From contig DASVOS010000006.1 in assembly GCA_036383255.1 (NCBI GenBank), positions 1 through 64,000 of the forward strand: a stretch of 64,000 nt of DNA, in the 5' to 3' direction. Positions 34,064-43,071 of this stretch are shown piece after piece. Positions within the stretch are counted from its first letter, which is position 1; each line of letters opens with the position of its first letter. This stretch comes from Gammaproteobacteria bacterium. GTDB taxonomy: Bacteria > Pseudomonadota > Gammaproteobacteria > Natronospirales > REEB76. The notes beneath the pieces are model-generated. The model was given only the letters and a program-made list of their open reading frames with translations. It made no database searches and was not told where the DNA came from. Both the position numbers and the translations under genes were made by a program.

Positions 34064-34480
34064 CTAGCCGTGGGTCTGGTAGGTGCAGACCACCTGGTGC
34101 AGGTCCGCCGATATCTTGCCGAGCTCGCGCAGGTGGTCGTCCACCAGGGCTGCCAGGACCATGCGTCCTTCGTCGGTCAGCCTCACGTGCACCACGCGCT
34201 TGTCATGGTCGCCCCGGCTCCTCACCGCGAAACCCTTCGCGCACAGCACGTCCACGACGCCCACCGCCGAGTTGTGGCGCAGGTGCAGCAGGTCCGCCAG
34301 CTCGCCGACGGACAGCCCATCGTCCTTCGGCGCGGCCCAGAGTTCCAGCATGCCGTGGTAGCCCCGGCTGCTCACGCCGTGGCGCTTCAGGATCGCCTTG
34401 CTCCCGTGCAGGAACTTGTGGAGGCTGGAGCGCCACAACAGGATGCGCGCATGGTTCTCGAGTTGGGTCTTCGGCATCAT
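34064..34480 (-). CDS. MarR-family transcriptional regulator
   Basis: A 138-residue winged helix-turn-helix regulator. The DNA-binding part is LSVGELADLLHLRHNSAVGVVDVLCAKGFAVRSRGDHDKRVVHVRLTDEG (about residues 56-105), with the wing at DHDKR. Helices at both ends form the dimer. It lies between the ClC gene (39 nt upstream) and the EamA gene (81 nt downstream), all on the minus strand. By family habit it represses neighbours until a small phenolic or other ligand binds. No clear palindrome was seen by eye. Confidence 0.9.
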   Translation of the reverse strand: MMPKTQLENHARILLWRSSLHKFLHGSKAILKRHGVSSRGYHGMLELWAAPKDDGLSVGELADLLHLRHNSAVGVVDVLCAKGFAVRSRGDHDKRVVHVRLTDEGRMVLAALVDDHLRELGKISADLHQVVCTYQTHG

Positions 34481-34519
34481 GTCTCCCTCTTGATTATCGA
34501 TGCATCCTTCGCATCGTCG

Positions 34520-35833
34520 TCACTGTCCTTGCTTCGGCCGGCGCGTGCGGCCGCTGCCTTCCGGCTTGTCGGCCAGGAACTCGTCCGCCAGCGCCCAGTA
34601 GATCGGGTGCCGGCAGAGGAGCTTCGATGCGCCGAGCGCGATGACCGCCGTCGTGATGATGGGGAACACCATGCTGCGGTCATCCACCATCTCCATGACG
34701 ATGACCGAGGCCGTGAGCGGGGTCTGCACCACGCCGGTGAAGTACCCGACCATGCCGAGCAGCACCACCGCGCTCACGGGCACGTAGGGCATCAGGCTGG
34801 CGAGGTCGCCGCCCAGCCCGGCGCCGATCGAGAGGGACGGCGAGAAGATGCCGCCCGGCGCCCCGCTGAAGTAAGAGCTGATTGTCGCGCCGATCTTGTA
34901 GAACGGGAAGGTCCAGTCCGGGTCGGCCTGGCCCTGCAGGATGCGCCGGGCCTCTTCGTAGCCTGTACCGTAGGAGGTGCCGTGCGACAGCAGGCCGATC
35001 ACCGCGATCAGGAGGCCGCAGACGGCGGCGATGGCGAACCAATGCCGGGCCATCGCCGGGCGCAGCCGCTTCATCCCTTCCAGCAGGATCCGCGAGAACG
35101 CGCCGCCCAGCAGGCCGCCGATGACCCCGCACATGGGCACCGCTATCCAGGAATGCAGCCCGGCCAGGGAGGCGCTGCTCTCGCCGAAATAGGTGTAGTT
35201 GCCGAGCAAGCCGAGCGCCGCCAGGCCGGCGATGATGACCGCCACCAGCAGCAGGCCGGTGGCCCGCTCCTCGTAGAACCTGGCCATCTCCTCGATGGCG
35301 AAGATGATGCCGGCCACTGGCGTGTTGAACGCGGCGGCGATGCCTGCGGCGCCGCCCACCATGATCAGGCCGTGGCGGACGTAGTGACGCGGGAACTGGG
35401 TGAACCGGCCCAGCGAGTACATGATCGAGGCGCCGATGTGCACGGTGGGCCCTTCGCGTCCGATCGAGGCGCCGGCCAGGAACCCCATCAGCGTGAGCAG
35501 CAGCTTCCCCGCCGCGATGCGCAGCGACAGCAGGCGCCGCCGTTCGCCGGCGTTCTCGCTGCGCAGTGCGGCGATGGCCTGGGGTATGCCGCTGCCTTCC
35601 GTGCCCGCGAACAGGCGCCGGGTGCAGAACACCACGGCGATCATTACCAGCGGGGACAGCAGCAGGCTCCACCAGGGCGACCGCGCGATGATGCGCGCGT
35701 GCAGGTCCATGACGCGGCTGCTGGTCATGGCGAACAAGGCGGCGGTGATGCCCACCGCCAGTGCCCCGGACCAGAAGATGAGACGGGTCTTCCAGTCCCG
35801 TACCGAGAAGATGCCGGATAACTGGTGTCTCAT
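34520..35833 (-). CDS. ClC-family chloride channel/antiporter
   Basis: A 437-residue integral membrane protein with the ClC selectivity motifs: GTEGSGIPQ (Ser of the central Cl- site), GREGPTVH (gating Glu) and GGIFSPSLSIG. The gating Glu argues for a Cl-/H+ antiporter or gated channel. There is no CBS domain at the C terminus. The ATG at 35833 (MRHQLSG) is chosen because the longer frame upstream has no membrane or family match. It is the first of three minus-strand genes (ClC, MarR, EamA) and may set the operon. Confidence 0.9.
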   Translation of the reverse strand: MRHQLSGIFSVRDWKTRLIFWSGALAVGITAALFAMTSSRVMDLHARIIARSPWWSLLLSPLVMIAVVFCTRRLFAGTEGSGIPQAIAALRSENAGERRRLLSLRIAAGKLLLTLMGFLAGASIGREGPTVHIGASIMYSLGRFTQFPRHYVRHGLIMVGGAAGIAAAFNTPVAGIIFAIEEMARFYEERATGLLLVAVIIAGLAALGLLGNYTYFGESSASLAGLHSWIAVPMCGVIGGLLGGAFSRILLEGMKRLRPAMARHWFAIAAVCGLLIAVIGLLSHGTSYGTGYEEARRILQGQADPDWTFPFYKIGATISSYFSGAPGGIFSPSLSIGAGLGGDLASLMPYVPVSAVVLLGMVGYFTGVVQTPLTASVIVMEMVDDRSMVFPIITTAVIALGASKLLCRHPIYWALADEFLADKPEGSGRTRRPKQGQ

Positions 35834-35967
35834 GGAGCCATGTCGGAGGCGCAGCCCTTGGTTTCGTGGGAAATTGCAGACGAATCGTACCGCAATCGTG
35901 AAATATCGTGTCCCAGACATATCTCGATGCGCAGCCAAGTCAGGCCATCAAGCGGCCGATTCGCGCG

Positions 35968-36864
35968 TCAGGCGGCGAAACGCTCCTTCAGGAAATCCAC
36001 CATCACCCGCACCTTGTTCGGCAGGTAAGCGCGGCTCGGATAGACGATCCAGGCGGCGGTGTCGAAGGTCGTCGCGGTCACGGCGTAGCCGGGGAACAGG
36101 TCCACCAGCACGCCGTCACGCAGCAGGCCTTCCACCAGCCAATACGGCAGCAGGCAGGGGCCGAGACCGAGCACCGAGAGATCCCGCAGCGCGGTGAAGG
36201 TGGAGAGCGTCACGTCGCCCCGCACCGGCACTTCGGTGACGCGGCCCTGCGCGTCCTTGAACAGCCAGTTGGGGCGGAACACCTGGTAGGGCGGCAGCAG
36301 GCACGCATGGCCGGCGAGGTCCGCCGGCGAGCGCAGCGGAGGGGCCGATTTCAGATAGGCCGGGCTCGCCACGACCCTGTAAGGCGTGTCCATGAGCCGG
36401 CTGGCGACGAGGTCTCCTTCCACCGTCGGCGCGAGCCGGATCGCGAGGTCGATCCGGTCCGCCACGAGGTCCAGGTTCTCGTCCGTGAAGACGCAATCCA
36501 GCTTCACGCCGGGATGGCGCCGCCTGAACTCCGGCAGCAGCGGCACGATGCAGAGTTGCCCGAAGGTCACCGAGGCGGTGAGCCGCAGCGTGCCGGCGGG
36601 CTCGGCCGAGACCTTGCGCGCCTCGTCGAGGGCGCCTTCCAGTTCCGTCACCAGCGGCTCGACCTTCGCCAGGAAGAGTTCGCCCGCCTCCGTGAGCGCC
36701 ACGCGCCGGGTGCTGCGCTGGAAGAGCCGCGCCCCGAGCTCGGTCTCGAGCGTGGCCATCAGGCGCGACACCGTGGAAGGGTCGAGGTTGTGGTCGCGAG
36801 CCACGGTGGCGAAGCTGCCGCGCCGCGCCACCTCGGCGAAGAGTTTCAGGGATTCCATGTCCAT
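35968..36864 (-). CDS. LysR-family regulator
   Basis: A 298-residue LysR-type regulator. The N-terminal winged helix (SLKLFAEVARRGSFATVARDHNLDPSTVSRLMATLE) is followed by a periplasmic-binding-like effector domain. It belongs to the CrgA-like group that often acts on the divergent gene. The start is uncertain among ATGs at 36894, 36864 and 36858. It is divergent from the AhpD-like gene at 36989, with 124 bp between them, so that gene is the likely target. Confidence 0.9.
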   Translation of the reverse strand: MDMESLKLFAEVARRGSFATVARDHNLDPSTVSRLMATLETELGARLFQRSTRRVALTEAGELFLAKVEPLVTELEGALDEARKVSAEPAGTLRLTASVTFGQLCIVPLLPEFRRRHPGVKLDCVFTDENLDLVADRIDLAIRLAPTVEGDLVASRLMDTPYRVVASPAYLKSAPPLRSPADLAGHACLLPPYQVFRPNWLFKDAQGRVTEVPVRGDVTLSTFTALRDLSVLGLGPCLLPYWLVEGLLRDGVLVDLFPGYAVTATTFDTAAWIVYPSRAYLPNKVRVMVDFLKERFAA

Positions 36865-36988
36865 TGATGCAGTATGCGCATTAATCCAGTGCAATGGAAC
36901 TACTTTGTCGATGATTTATGAGCCAATACCATGCCTGACCCCTGTGCCCCCTGTTGGAGGCGGGCACGCCAAGTCAGGAGCCCATGCC

Positions 36989-37564
36989 ATGAAACCGTTC
37001 GCCGTCCATACCCTGGAGAGCGCTCCCCAGGCCTCCAAGTCCCTGCTCGAGATGTCCCAGAAGGACTGGGGCTTCATCCCCACCCTGCACGCGGTGCTCG
37101 CGGAAAGCGCGCCCACCCTCGAGGCCTACCAGCAGCTCTTCAAGCTCTCCACCCAGTCGGGCATGTCGCCCGCCGAGCAGCAGCTGGTGTACCTCACGGT
37201 CAGCGTGTTCCACGGCTGCGAATACTGCGCCGCCGGCCACACCTACCTCGCCCGCATGTCGAAGCTCGACGAGGACGTGATCAAGGCGGTGCGTGAGGAG
37301 AAGCCCGTCTCCAACGCCCGGTTGCAGACCTTGAGGTCCTTCACCGAAGCGGTGGTGCGCGAGCGCGGCTTCGTGGGCGACGCGGCCGTGGAGAAGTTCA
37401 TCGCCGCCGGCTACACCCAGGCCAACGTGCTCGAGGTGCTGCTGATCATCGCCTGCAAGACCATCTCGAACTACGTCAACCACATCGCGCACACGCCCCC
37501 GGAGTCCTTCATGAGCGACCCGGCGCTCAACTGGAAGGCTCCGCGCAAGCGCCGCGTGGCCTGA
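36989..37564 (+). CDS. carboxymuconolactone decarboxylase (AhpD-like) protein
   Basis: A 191-residue all-helical protein of the CMD/AhpD family. The redox motif HGCEYCAAGH (75-84) has Cys77, Cys80 and His84, as in alkylhydroperoxidases. It could reduce hydroperoxides with a thiol partner. The ATG at 36989 is chosen by alignment with the second CMD gene at 46142; the ORF runs far upstream as a shadow of the LysR gene. It is divergent from the LysR gene and 51 nt ahead of an EamA transporter, which may be co-transcribed. Confidence 0.9.
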   Translation: MKPFAVHTLESAPQASKSLLEMSQKDWGFIPTLHAVLAESAPTLEAYQQLFKLSTQSGMSPAEQQLVYLTVSVFHGCEYCAAGHTYLARMSKLDEDVIKAVREEKPVSNARLQTLRSFTEAVVRERGFVGDAAVEKFIAAGYTQANVLEVLLIIACKTISNYVNHIAHTPPESFMSDPALNWKAPRKRRVA

Positions 37565-37615
37565 CGGGACTGGCGGCGGCCGGCGGGCGTACATCGCCCG
37601 CCGGCCGATACCGGC

Positions 37616-38545
37616 ATGGGAACGCATCAAGTCTCCACCCGCTGGGCCTTGCCGGCTGCCGCGCTCGCGGTGCTGCTCTGGTCCTCGTCCTATTCCGCGA
37701 TGGCCTACGCGCTGCGGGTGTTCACGCCGGGCGAGATCTCGTTCCTGCGCTTCGCCGTGGCGAGCGCGGCGCTGGCGGTCCCCACCTGCCTGGGCTGGAT
37801 CCGGCTGCCGCCGCGGCGCGACTGGCCCGCGGTCATGGTCCTCTCGTTCCTCGGCAACGTCGCCTACCAGCTCTGCCTGGGTTACGCGCTCGTCCATATC
37901 ACCGCCGGCATGGTCTCGGTGGTGCTCTCCATGACCCCGGCCGCCACTTCCGCATTGGCGGTGCTGCACCTCAAGGAACGGCTCAGTGCCCGCGCCGTGG
38001 CCGGGCTCGGCATCGCCTTCGGCGGCGCGCTGCTGGTGACCTTGGGCCGGGGGAGAGTGGGCCACTTCGAGCCGGGGGCGCTGCTGGTGCTGTTCGCGGT
38101 GCTGCTGAATGCCGTCTACTTCGTGTACCAGAAGCCCTTGCTGGCACGCAGCAGCGCCATCGGCTTCACCGCCGCCAGCACCTACGCAGCGATGCTGGGC
38201 CTCGCGCCCTTCGCGCTGGCGCTGCCGTGCAAGCTGCCCGCCGTATCGACGGCGCAGATCTGCTCGCTGCTCTACCTGGGCATCCTGCCTACGGTCGCGG
38301 GGTATCTGTGCTGGTCCTGGGCCCTGGCCCGGGCGCCCGCGTCGCGGGTGTCCAACTTCCTGTACCTGCTTCCGGTCAGCGGCTGTGCCATCGCCTGGCT
38401 ATGGCTGGGAGAGCTGCCTAGCTGGCCGGCGGTGATGGGCGGCGTGATCGCCCTCGCGGGCGTGGCGCTGGCGACGGCGCCTGCGGGAGCATCGCGCTGG
38501 CTTGCGGGTAAATCCGGCGGGCCAGCGCCGGACCCGGGGAACTAG
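37616..38545 (+). CDS. EamA-family transporter
   Basis: A 309-residue protein with ten predicted membrane helices in two EamA repeats (LAVLLWSSSYSAMAYALRVFTPGEISFLRF and the second-half YLGILPTVAGYLCWSWALARAPASRVSNFLYLLPV). It is the RhaT/YdcZ type and unlike the two paralogues at 33053 and 38542. It follows the AhpD-like gene by 51 nt. Its stop overlaps the stop of the convergent EamA gene by 4 nt. The substrate is unknown. Confidence 0.88.
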   Translation: MGTHQVSTRWALPAAALAVLLWSSSYSAMAYALRVFTPGEISFLRFAVASAALAVPTCLGWIRLPPRRDWPAVMVLSFLGNVAYQLCLGYALVHITAGMVSVVLSMTPAATSALAVLHLKERLSARAVAGLGIAFGGALLVTLGRGRVGHFEPGALLVLFAVLLNAVYFVYQKPLLARSSAIGFTAASTYAAMLGLAPFALALPCKLPAVSTAQICSLLYLGILPTVAGYLCWSWALARAPASRVSNFLYLLPVSGCAIAWLWLGELPSWPAVMGGVIALAGVALATAPAGASRWLAGKSGGPAPDPGN

Positions 38546-39441
38546 TTGACCGGCGTGCGATTCATGTAGCGCACCAAGGCCGGCCCGGTCTCGACCAAGA
38601 CCACGCCCAGCAGGATCAGCCCGCAACCGGCGGCGGCGAGCGGCGTCAGCCGCTCGTGCAGCATCACCGCGCCCGCGAGCGCCGCGAACACGCTCTCCAG
38701 GGACATGATCAGCGCCGCTTCGGCGGGCGGCGTGTGCTTCTGCGCCACGATCTGCAGCGTGTAGGCGACGCCCCCCGAGAGCAGGCCCGCGTAGAGGATG
38801 GCGGGCGTGGCGGCGGCGATGCCCGGCAAGGAGACAGGCTCGAACAAGAGGCCTGCCCCGAGGCCTAGCACTGCGGTGATGGCGTACTGGGCGAAGGACA
38901 GGAAGAACGGCCGGTGGGTGCGTTCCAGGAAGTCGCCGATCACGGTGATGGCGAGCGCCCAGGCGAAATCCGCCAAGAGCACCAGCAGGTCGCCGCGCGA
39001 CCAGTGGCGCGCGCTGCCGTCGTCCGTGAGCAGCCAAGCCCCCCAGATGGAGACGGCGCAGGCCGCGATCACCAGCGCGCGCGGGCGCTTGCGCGCCATG
39101 CCCCATACCATGAACGGCACGATCACCACGTAGAGCGCCGTGAGGAAGCCGCCGTTGGTGGCGGAGGTGGTGACGAGGCCCACCTGCTGCAGGCTGGCAC
39201 CGGCGAACAGGCACAGGCCCACGATGAGCGCCTGCAGCCAGTCGCGCCGGCTGAGCCCGATGCTCTGACGGCGCGCTTCATATAAGACCAGCGGGATCAG
39301 CGCGAGCGCCGAGAGCAGGAAGCGCGAGCCCACGAACAGCACCGGCGCCATGCTCTGGTTCGCGTCCTTCTGGGCGATGAAGGCCGTGCCCCAGATGAAG
39401 GCGGTGAGCAGCAGCAGCAAGTCGGCGCGCAGGCGGTTCAT
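38542..39441 (-). CDS. EamA-family transporter
   Basis: A 299-residue ten-helix protein and a paralogue of the transporter at 33053: both start with RLRADLLLLL and share the block QKHTPPAEA-LIM. It is convergent with another EamA gene and downstream (43 nt) of the LysR gene at 39485 on the same strand, so the two may be one transcript. The substrate is unknown; export of amino acids or related metabolites is the usual role. Confidence 0.88.
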   Translation of the reverse strand: MNRLRADLLLLLTAFIWGTAFIAQKDANQSMAPVLFVGSRFLLSALALIPLVLYEARRQSIGLSRRDWLQALIVGLCLFAGASLQQVGLVTTSATNGGFLTALYVVIVPFMVWGMARKRPRALVIAACAVSIWGAWLLTDDGSARHWSRGDLLVLLADFAWALAITVIGDFLERTHRPFFLSFAQYAITAVLGLGAGLLFEPVSLPGIAAATPAILYAGLLSGGVAYTLQIVAQKHTPPAEAALIMSLESVFAALAGAVMLHERLTPLAAAGCGLILLGVVLVETGPALVRYMNRTPVN

Positions 39442-39484
39442 GTCAGGCCTTGTTCTTGTGGGCGCGAGGGTAGCAGTCCGCGCT

Positions 39485-40390
39485 TCAGGCGGCAGCTTTG
39501 TGCTTGCCCATGCCGCGCGCTTCCTCCTGCAGCCACTCCACGAAGGCCTGCACGGAAGGATCGCCGCCGCGGCTCTTGGGGTGCACCGCGTAGAACGCGA
39601 GCTCCACCGGCAGGTTGATGCTGAAGGGCTTCACGAGGCGCCCCGCCTCGATCTCCGCCTGCACCAGCGGCGCGGAGGCGAGCGCCACGCCCTGGCCCTC
39701 GATGGCGGCCTGGATCAGCACGTTCATGTCCTCCACCACGAGGCCCTGGCGCGCGTCCACGCCGTGCGCGCCGGCGAGCTCCAGCCACTGCTGCCAGTGG
39801 CGGTGGGTGGTGTCGTGCAGCAGCGCCACGTGCTTGAGGTCCGAGGGCTCGCGCAGGGGGTGCGCGCCCTTGAGCAGCCGCGGCGAGCACACCGGGAACT
39901 CCTCCGGCGTGAACAGGCGCAGCGCGGTCACGCCGGGCCAGCGGCCACGGCCGTAGCGGATCGCGAGGTCGATGCCGTCCCGGTCGAAGTCCGTGAGCTG
40001 GGGCGAGGTGCTGAGGCGGATCTCGAGCTCCGGGTGGCCCTTCTGGAAGCAGTGCAGGCGCGGCACCAGCCAGCGGGCGGCGAGGGAGGCGAGGGTGCTC
40101 ACCGTTAGCACCTGCTTGCTGCTGTCCACCCGCACCGCCTCCACCGCCTCGCGGATCTGGTCGAAGGCGCTCTGCACGCCGAACGCGAACTCGCGGCCGC
40201 GGGCCGTGAGCTGCAGCCCGCGCGGCAAGCGGTGGAACAATTCGCAGCCCAGGAAGTCTTCCAGTTGGCGTACCTGGCGGCTCACGGCACCGTGGGTCAC
40301 GTGCAGCTCCACCGCGGCCTTGCTGAGGCTGCCGTGGCGGGCGGCGGCCTCGAAGGCCTTGAGGGCGTTGGGGGGAGGCAGGTTTCGCAT
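39485..40390 (-). CDS. LysR-family regulator, GcvA-like
   Basis: A 301-residue LysR-type regulator. The N terminus RNLPPPNALKAFEAAARHGSLSKAAVELHVTHGAVSRQVRQLE is typical of the GcvA/AmpR group, followed by the effector domain. It is divergent from the PLP-dependent decarboxylase gene with 112 bp between them. Two conserved DNA blocks in that gap (40423-40434 and 40474-40492) recur before the EamA gene at 42057, so this regulator probably controls both promoters. The co-inducer is unknown, but an amino acid or amine fits the targets. Confidence 0.9.
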   Translation of the reverse strand: MRNLPPPNALKAFEAAARHGSLSKAAVELHVTHGAVSRQVRQLEDFLGCELFHRLPRGLQLTARGREFAFGVQSAFDQIREAVEAVRVDSSKQVLTVSTLASLAARWLVPRLHCFQKGHPELEIRLSTSPQLTDFDRDGIDLAIRYGRGRWPGVTALRLFTPEEFPVCSPRLLKGAHPLREPSDLKHVALLHDTTHRHWQQWLELAGAHGVDARQGLVVEDMNVLIQAAIEGQGVALASAPLVQAEIEAGRLVKPFSINLPVELAFYAVHPKSRGGDPSVQAFVEWLQEEARGMGKHKAAA

Positions 40391-40422
40391 GGGTTACCCG
40401 TCAGTTATTTGCACATCTAAAT

Positions 40423-40492
40423 GTGAAAAAACATGATTAGTTAGGCCTATCAACCGAAACTTACACTAGGCTTCTGTGAAAATTCCTAACAG
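40423..40492 (+). promoter_or_regulatory. promoter/operator of the PLP decarboxylase gene
   Basis: It contains GTGAAAAAACAT (40423-40434), a -10-like TACACT (40462-40467) and the near-palindrome CTGTGAAAATTCCTAACAG (40474-40492), 10 nt before the ATG. The same three elements, at the same spacing (39 and 12 nt from the -10 box), occur before the gene at 42057. An additional inverted repeat CACAT-CTAA-ATGTG (40412-40425) lies upstream and could be the LysR recognition site. Confidence 0.65.
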
Positions 40493-40502
40493 TATATAGC
40501 AC

Positions 40503-41951
40503 ATGGACAACAAGCCTGAGTTGAGCCTCGATCCCCAGGACTGGGACGAGTTCCGCCGCTTCGCCCATGCGGCGCTGGACGACTCCCTCGACTACCTCGC
40601 CGGCATCCGTGAGCGGCCCTGGCAGCCGGTCCCGGCGGCGGTGCGCACGCGGCTCACGGCGGGCGTGCCCCGCCAGGGCGAGGGCGTGCAGGCGGCTTAC
40701 CGTGACTACCGGGAACTGGTGCAGCCCTATCCCACCGGCAACGGCCATCCCCGCTTCTGGGGCTGGGTGCACGGCAACGGCACGCCCCTCGGCGTGGTGG
40801 CGGACATGCTGGCGGCCACGCTGAACGTGAACGCCGTGGGCTTCGACCAGAGCTCGACCCTCGTGGAACTGCAGGTCATCGAGTGGTTCAAGGAGATCAT
40901 GGGTTTCCCGGCCGAGGCCAGCGGCATCCTGGTGAGCGGCAGTTCCGTGAGCAACCTCGTGGGCATGAACGTGGCGCGCAGCGCCATGGCGCCGTTCCCG
41001 GTGCGCCGCGAAGGCCTCAGCGGCCACGCGCGCCTGATGTTCTACACCTCCTCCGAGACCCACAACTCCGCCCAGAAGGCGGTTGAGCTCATGGGTCTCG
41101 GTGCCGAGTCCCTGGCCTGCATCCCCGTGCAGGGTGATTTCCGCATGGACCTCGCTGCGCTCAAGGCCCGCATCGCCGCGGACCGGCGCGCCGGGCGCCT
41201 GCCGGTGTGCGTGGTGGCGAACGCCGGCACGGTCAACACCGGCGCGGTGGACGAGCTGGACGCCATCGCCGACCTCTGTCGCGACGAGAAGATGTGGCTG
41301 CACGTGGACGGCGCGTTCGGTGCCTGGGGCGTGCTGGATCCCGGTTCACGTGCGCTGCTGAAGGGCATGGAGCGCGCCGACTCCGTGGCTTTCGACCTGC
41401 ACAAGTGGATGTACCTGCCCTACGACGTGGGCTGCGTGCTGGTGCGCGACCGCGTGAAGCACAAGGATGCCTTCGCGGTGGCGGCGAGCTACCTCAACAA
41501 GCTGGAGGGCGGCATCGCCAACGGTGCGGTGGCCTTCGCCGACTACGGTCCGCAGCTCTCGCGCGGCTTCCGCGCCCTCAAGGTGTGGATGAACCTCAAG
41601 GCCTACGGCCTGGAGCGCTTCGCCGCGCTCATCAGCCAGAACCTGGAGCAGGCGCGCTACCTCGAGGCACGCGTGAGGCGGGAGCCGGACCTGGAGCTGC
41701 TGGCGCCGGTGCCGCTCAACGTGGTGAACCTCCGTTACCGCAAGCCCGGCGTCCCCGACCCGGTGCTGGACGAGCTCAACGCGCGCATCCTGGTGGCGCT
41801 GCAGGAGCGGGGCATCGCCGCGCCGTCCTCCACCGTGCTCAAGGGCCGCTTCGCGATCCGCGTGGCTATCATTAATCACCGCAGCACGCGCGCGGACTTC
41901 GACGCCCTGGCGGACGGAGTGCTGGCCCTGGGGCGCGAGCTCTCCCTTTGA
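40503..41951 (+). CDS. PLP-dependent group II decarboxylase
   Basis: A 482-residue pyridoxal-phosphate enzyme of the aromatic amino acid/glutamate decarboxylase fold. It has the PLP-contacting THNSAQKAVELMG, LHVDGAFGAWG, and the Schiff-base Lys301 in FDLHKWMYLPYDVGC. It may decarboxylate an amino acid, though some members are aldehyde synthases. The exact substrate is not evident. It is divergent from the GcvA-like LysR gene, and its promoter region is duplicated ahead of the EamA gene downstream, so enzyme and transporter may handle the same amine or amino acid. Confidence 0.9.
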   Translation: MDNKPELSLDPQDWDEFRRFAHAALDDSLDYLAGIRERPWQPVPAAVRTRLTAGVPRQGEGVQAAYRDYRELVQPYPTGNGHPRFWGWVHGNGTPLGVVADMLAATLNVNAVGFDQSSTLVELQVIEWFKEIMGFPAEASGILVSGSSVSNLVGMNVARSAMAPFPVRREGLSGHARLMFYTSSETHNSAQKAVELMGLGAESLACIPVQGDFRMDLAALKARIAADRRAGRLPVCVVANAGTVNTGAVDELDAIADLCRDEKMWLHVDGAFGAWGVLDPGSRALLKGMERADSVAFDLHKWMYLPYDVGCVLVRDRVKHKDAFAVAASYLNKLEGGIANGAVAFADYGPQLSRGFRALKVWMNLKAYGLERFAALISQNLEQARYLEARVRREPDLELLAPVPLNVVNLRYRKPGVPDPVLDELNARILVALQERGIAAPSSTVLKGRFAIRVAIINHRSTRADFDALADGVLALGRELSL

Positions 41952-41975
41952 TGTGAGTTACACGCATATCAGACG

Positions 41976-42045
41976 GTGCAAAAACATCGTTTGTTTCGTG
42001 TAAATGCCCGCTCCTAGAATAGCGGCCTGTGAAAATTGCTTACAG
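41976..42045 (+). promoter_or_regulatory. promoter/operator of the EamA gene, copy of that at 40423
   Basis: GTGCAAAAACAT (41976-41987), TTGTTT (41991-41996), -10-like TAGAAT (42015-42020) and CTGTGAAAATTGCTTACAG (42027-42045), 11 nt before the ATG. The two blocks match the region at 40423-40492 in 11 of 12 and 17 of 19 bases, with identical spacing to the -10 box. This implies one shared regulator. Confidence 0.68.
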
Positions 42046-42056
42046 GCTGCTAGCCC

Positions 42057-43052
42057 ATGATCTCGCCTTCTGAAGAACGTGTCGAGCGCGCGGCTCTCGT
42101 CGAGTTGGACGCGGTGGTGAGTGCGGCGCGGGGTGTCGAGTCGCCCGAAGCGGAGCCCGCGCCCGCATCGCCGGCCCGCGCCTCCCTGTGGCCCGTGGTA
42201 CTGGCCCTCGCCACCACCCTGGTGCTGTGGGCCTCGGCCTTCACTGGCATCCGCTACGCGGTGCGCGAGTACGACGCGCTCGGCCTCGCGCTCACCCGCA
42301 ACACCGTCACCGCCCTCGCCATGCTCGCCGTGGCGCTGGCCTGGAAGCGCGAAGCCTTCGCGCGCCTCACGGCGGGCGAGTGGCTCAGGCTCGCGGCGGC
42401 CGGCATCGTCGGCATCGCCACCTACCAGGGCGCACTCATCCTCGGCGAGCGCAGCGTGGACGCCGGCACCGCCTCGCTCATCATCAACACCTCGCCCATC
42501 TTCACCGCGCTGCTCGCGCTCGTGTTGCTGCGCGAGCACCTGGGCACCCGGGGCTGGCTCGGCGTCCTCATGGGCTTCGTGGGCGCCGTGCTGCTGGTAT
42601 CTGGCCAGCACGGTGGCACGCGGGTGGAGGCAGGCGCGCTGTTCGTGCTGGTGGCGGCGGTGGCCCAGGCGGTGAGCTTCATCATCCAGAAGCCGCTGCT
42701 CGCGAAGTTCGGTCCCTTCACGGTCACCGCCTGGGTGGCGGTGTTCGGCGCGCTCTCGCTGCTGCCCTGGACCGCGCAGGCTGCCCATGGCCTCAGCACC
42801 GCTTCGGCACCCGCGACGCTCGCGGTGCTGTACCTTGGCCTCTTCCCCGCGGCCATCGGCAATCTCACCTGGGCCTACGCCCTCTCGCGCCTGCCGGCGG
42901 GCCGCGCCGCCGCAGCGCTCTATCTCGGCGGACCCATCGCCATGCTCATCTCCTGGCTCTTCCTGGGCGAGCAGCCGGCGCTGCTCGCCATGGTGGGCGG
43001 CGGCGTGGTGATCGGCAGCGTGGCACTGGTGAACATGCGCGGCCGTGGTTGA
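42057..43052 (+). CDS. EamA-family transporter
   Basis: A 331-residue protein with ten predicted membrane helices and an unusual N-terminal extension of about 42 residues, acidic then Pro/Ala rich, before the first helix (LWPVVLALATTLVLWASAFTGIRYAV). The two EamA repeats are complete (second half: VLYLGLFPAAIGNLTWAYALSRLPAGRAAAALYL). It shares its promoter/operator sequence with the PLP decarboxylase gene upstream, so it may export the product or import the substrate. A GST gene follows 19 nt downstream. Confidence 0.88.
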   Translation: MISPSEERVERAALVELDAVVSAARGVESPEAEPAPASPARASLWPVVLALATTLVLWASAFTGIRYAVREYDALGLALTRNTVTALAMLAVALAWKREAFARLTAGEWLRLAAAGIVGIATYQGALILGERSVDAGTASLIINTSPIFTALLALVLLREHLGTRGWLGVLMGFVGAVLLVSGQHGGTRVEAGALFVLVAAVAQAVSFIIQKPLLAKFGPFTVTAWVAVFGALSLLPWTAQAAHGLSTASAPATLAVLYLGLFPAAIGNLTWAYALSRLPAGRAAAALYLGGPIAMLISWLFLGEQPALLAMVGGGVVIGSVALVNMRGRG

Positions 43053-43071
43053 ACCCGACGAGGTATCCGAC

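Noticed and set aside
33281-35821. 846-aa plus-strand ORF opposite EamA, MarR and ClC genes
   Set aside because: It crosses three confident genes and their gaps on the other strand and has Gln/His/Arg-rich low complexity.
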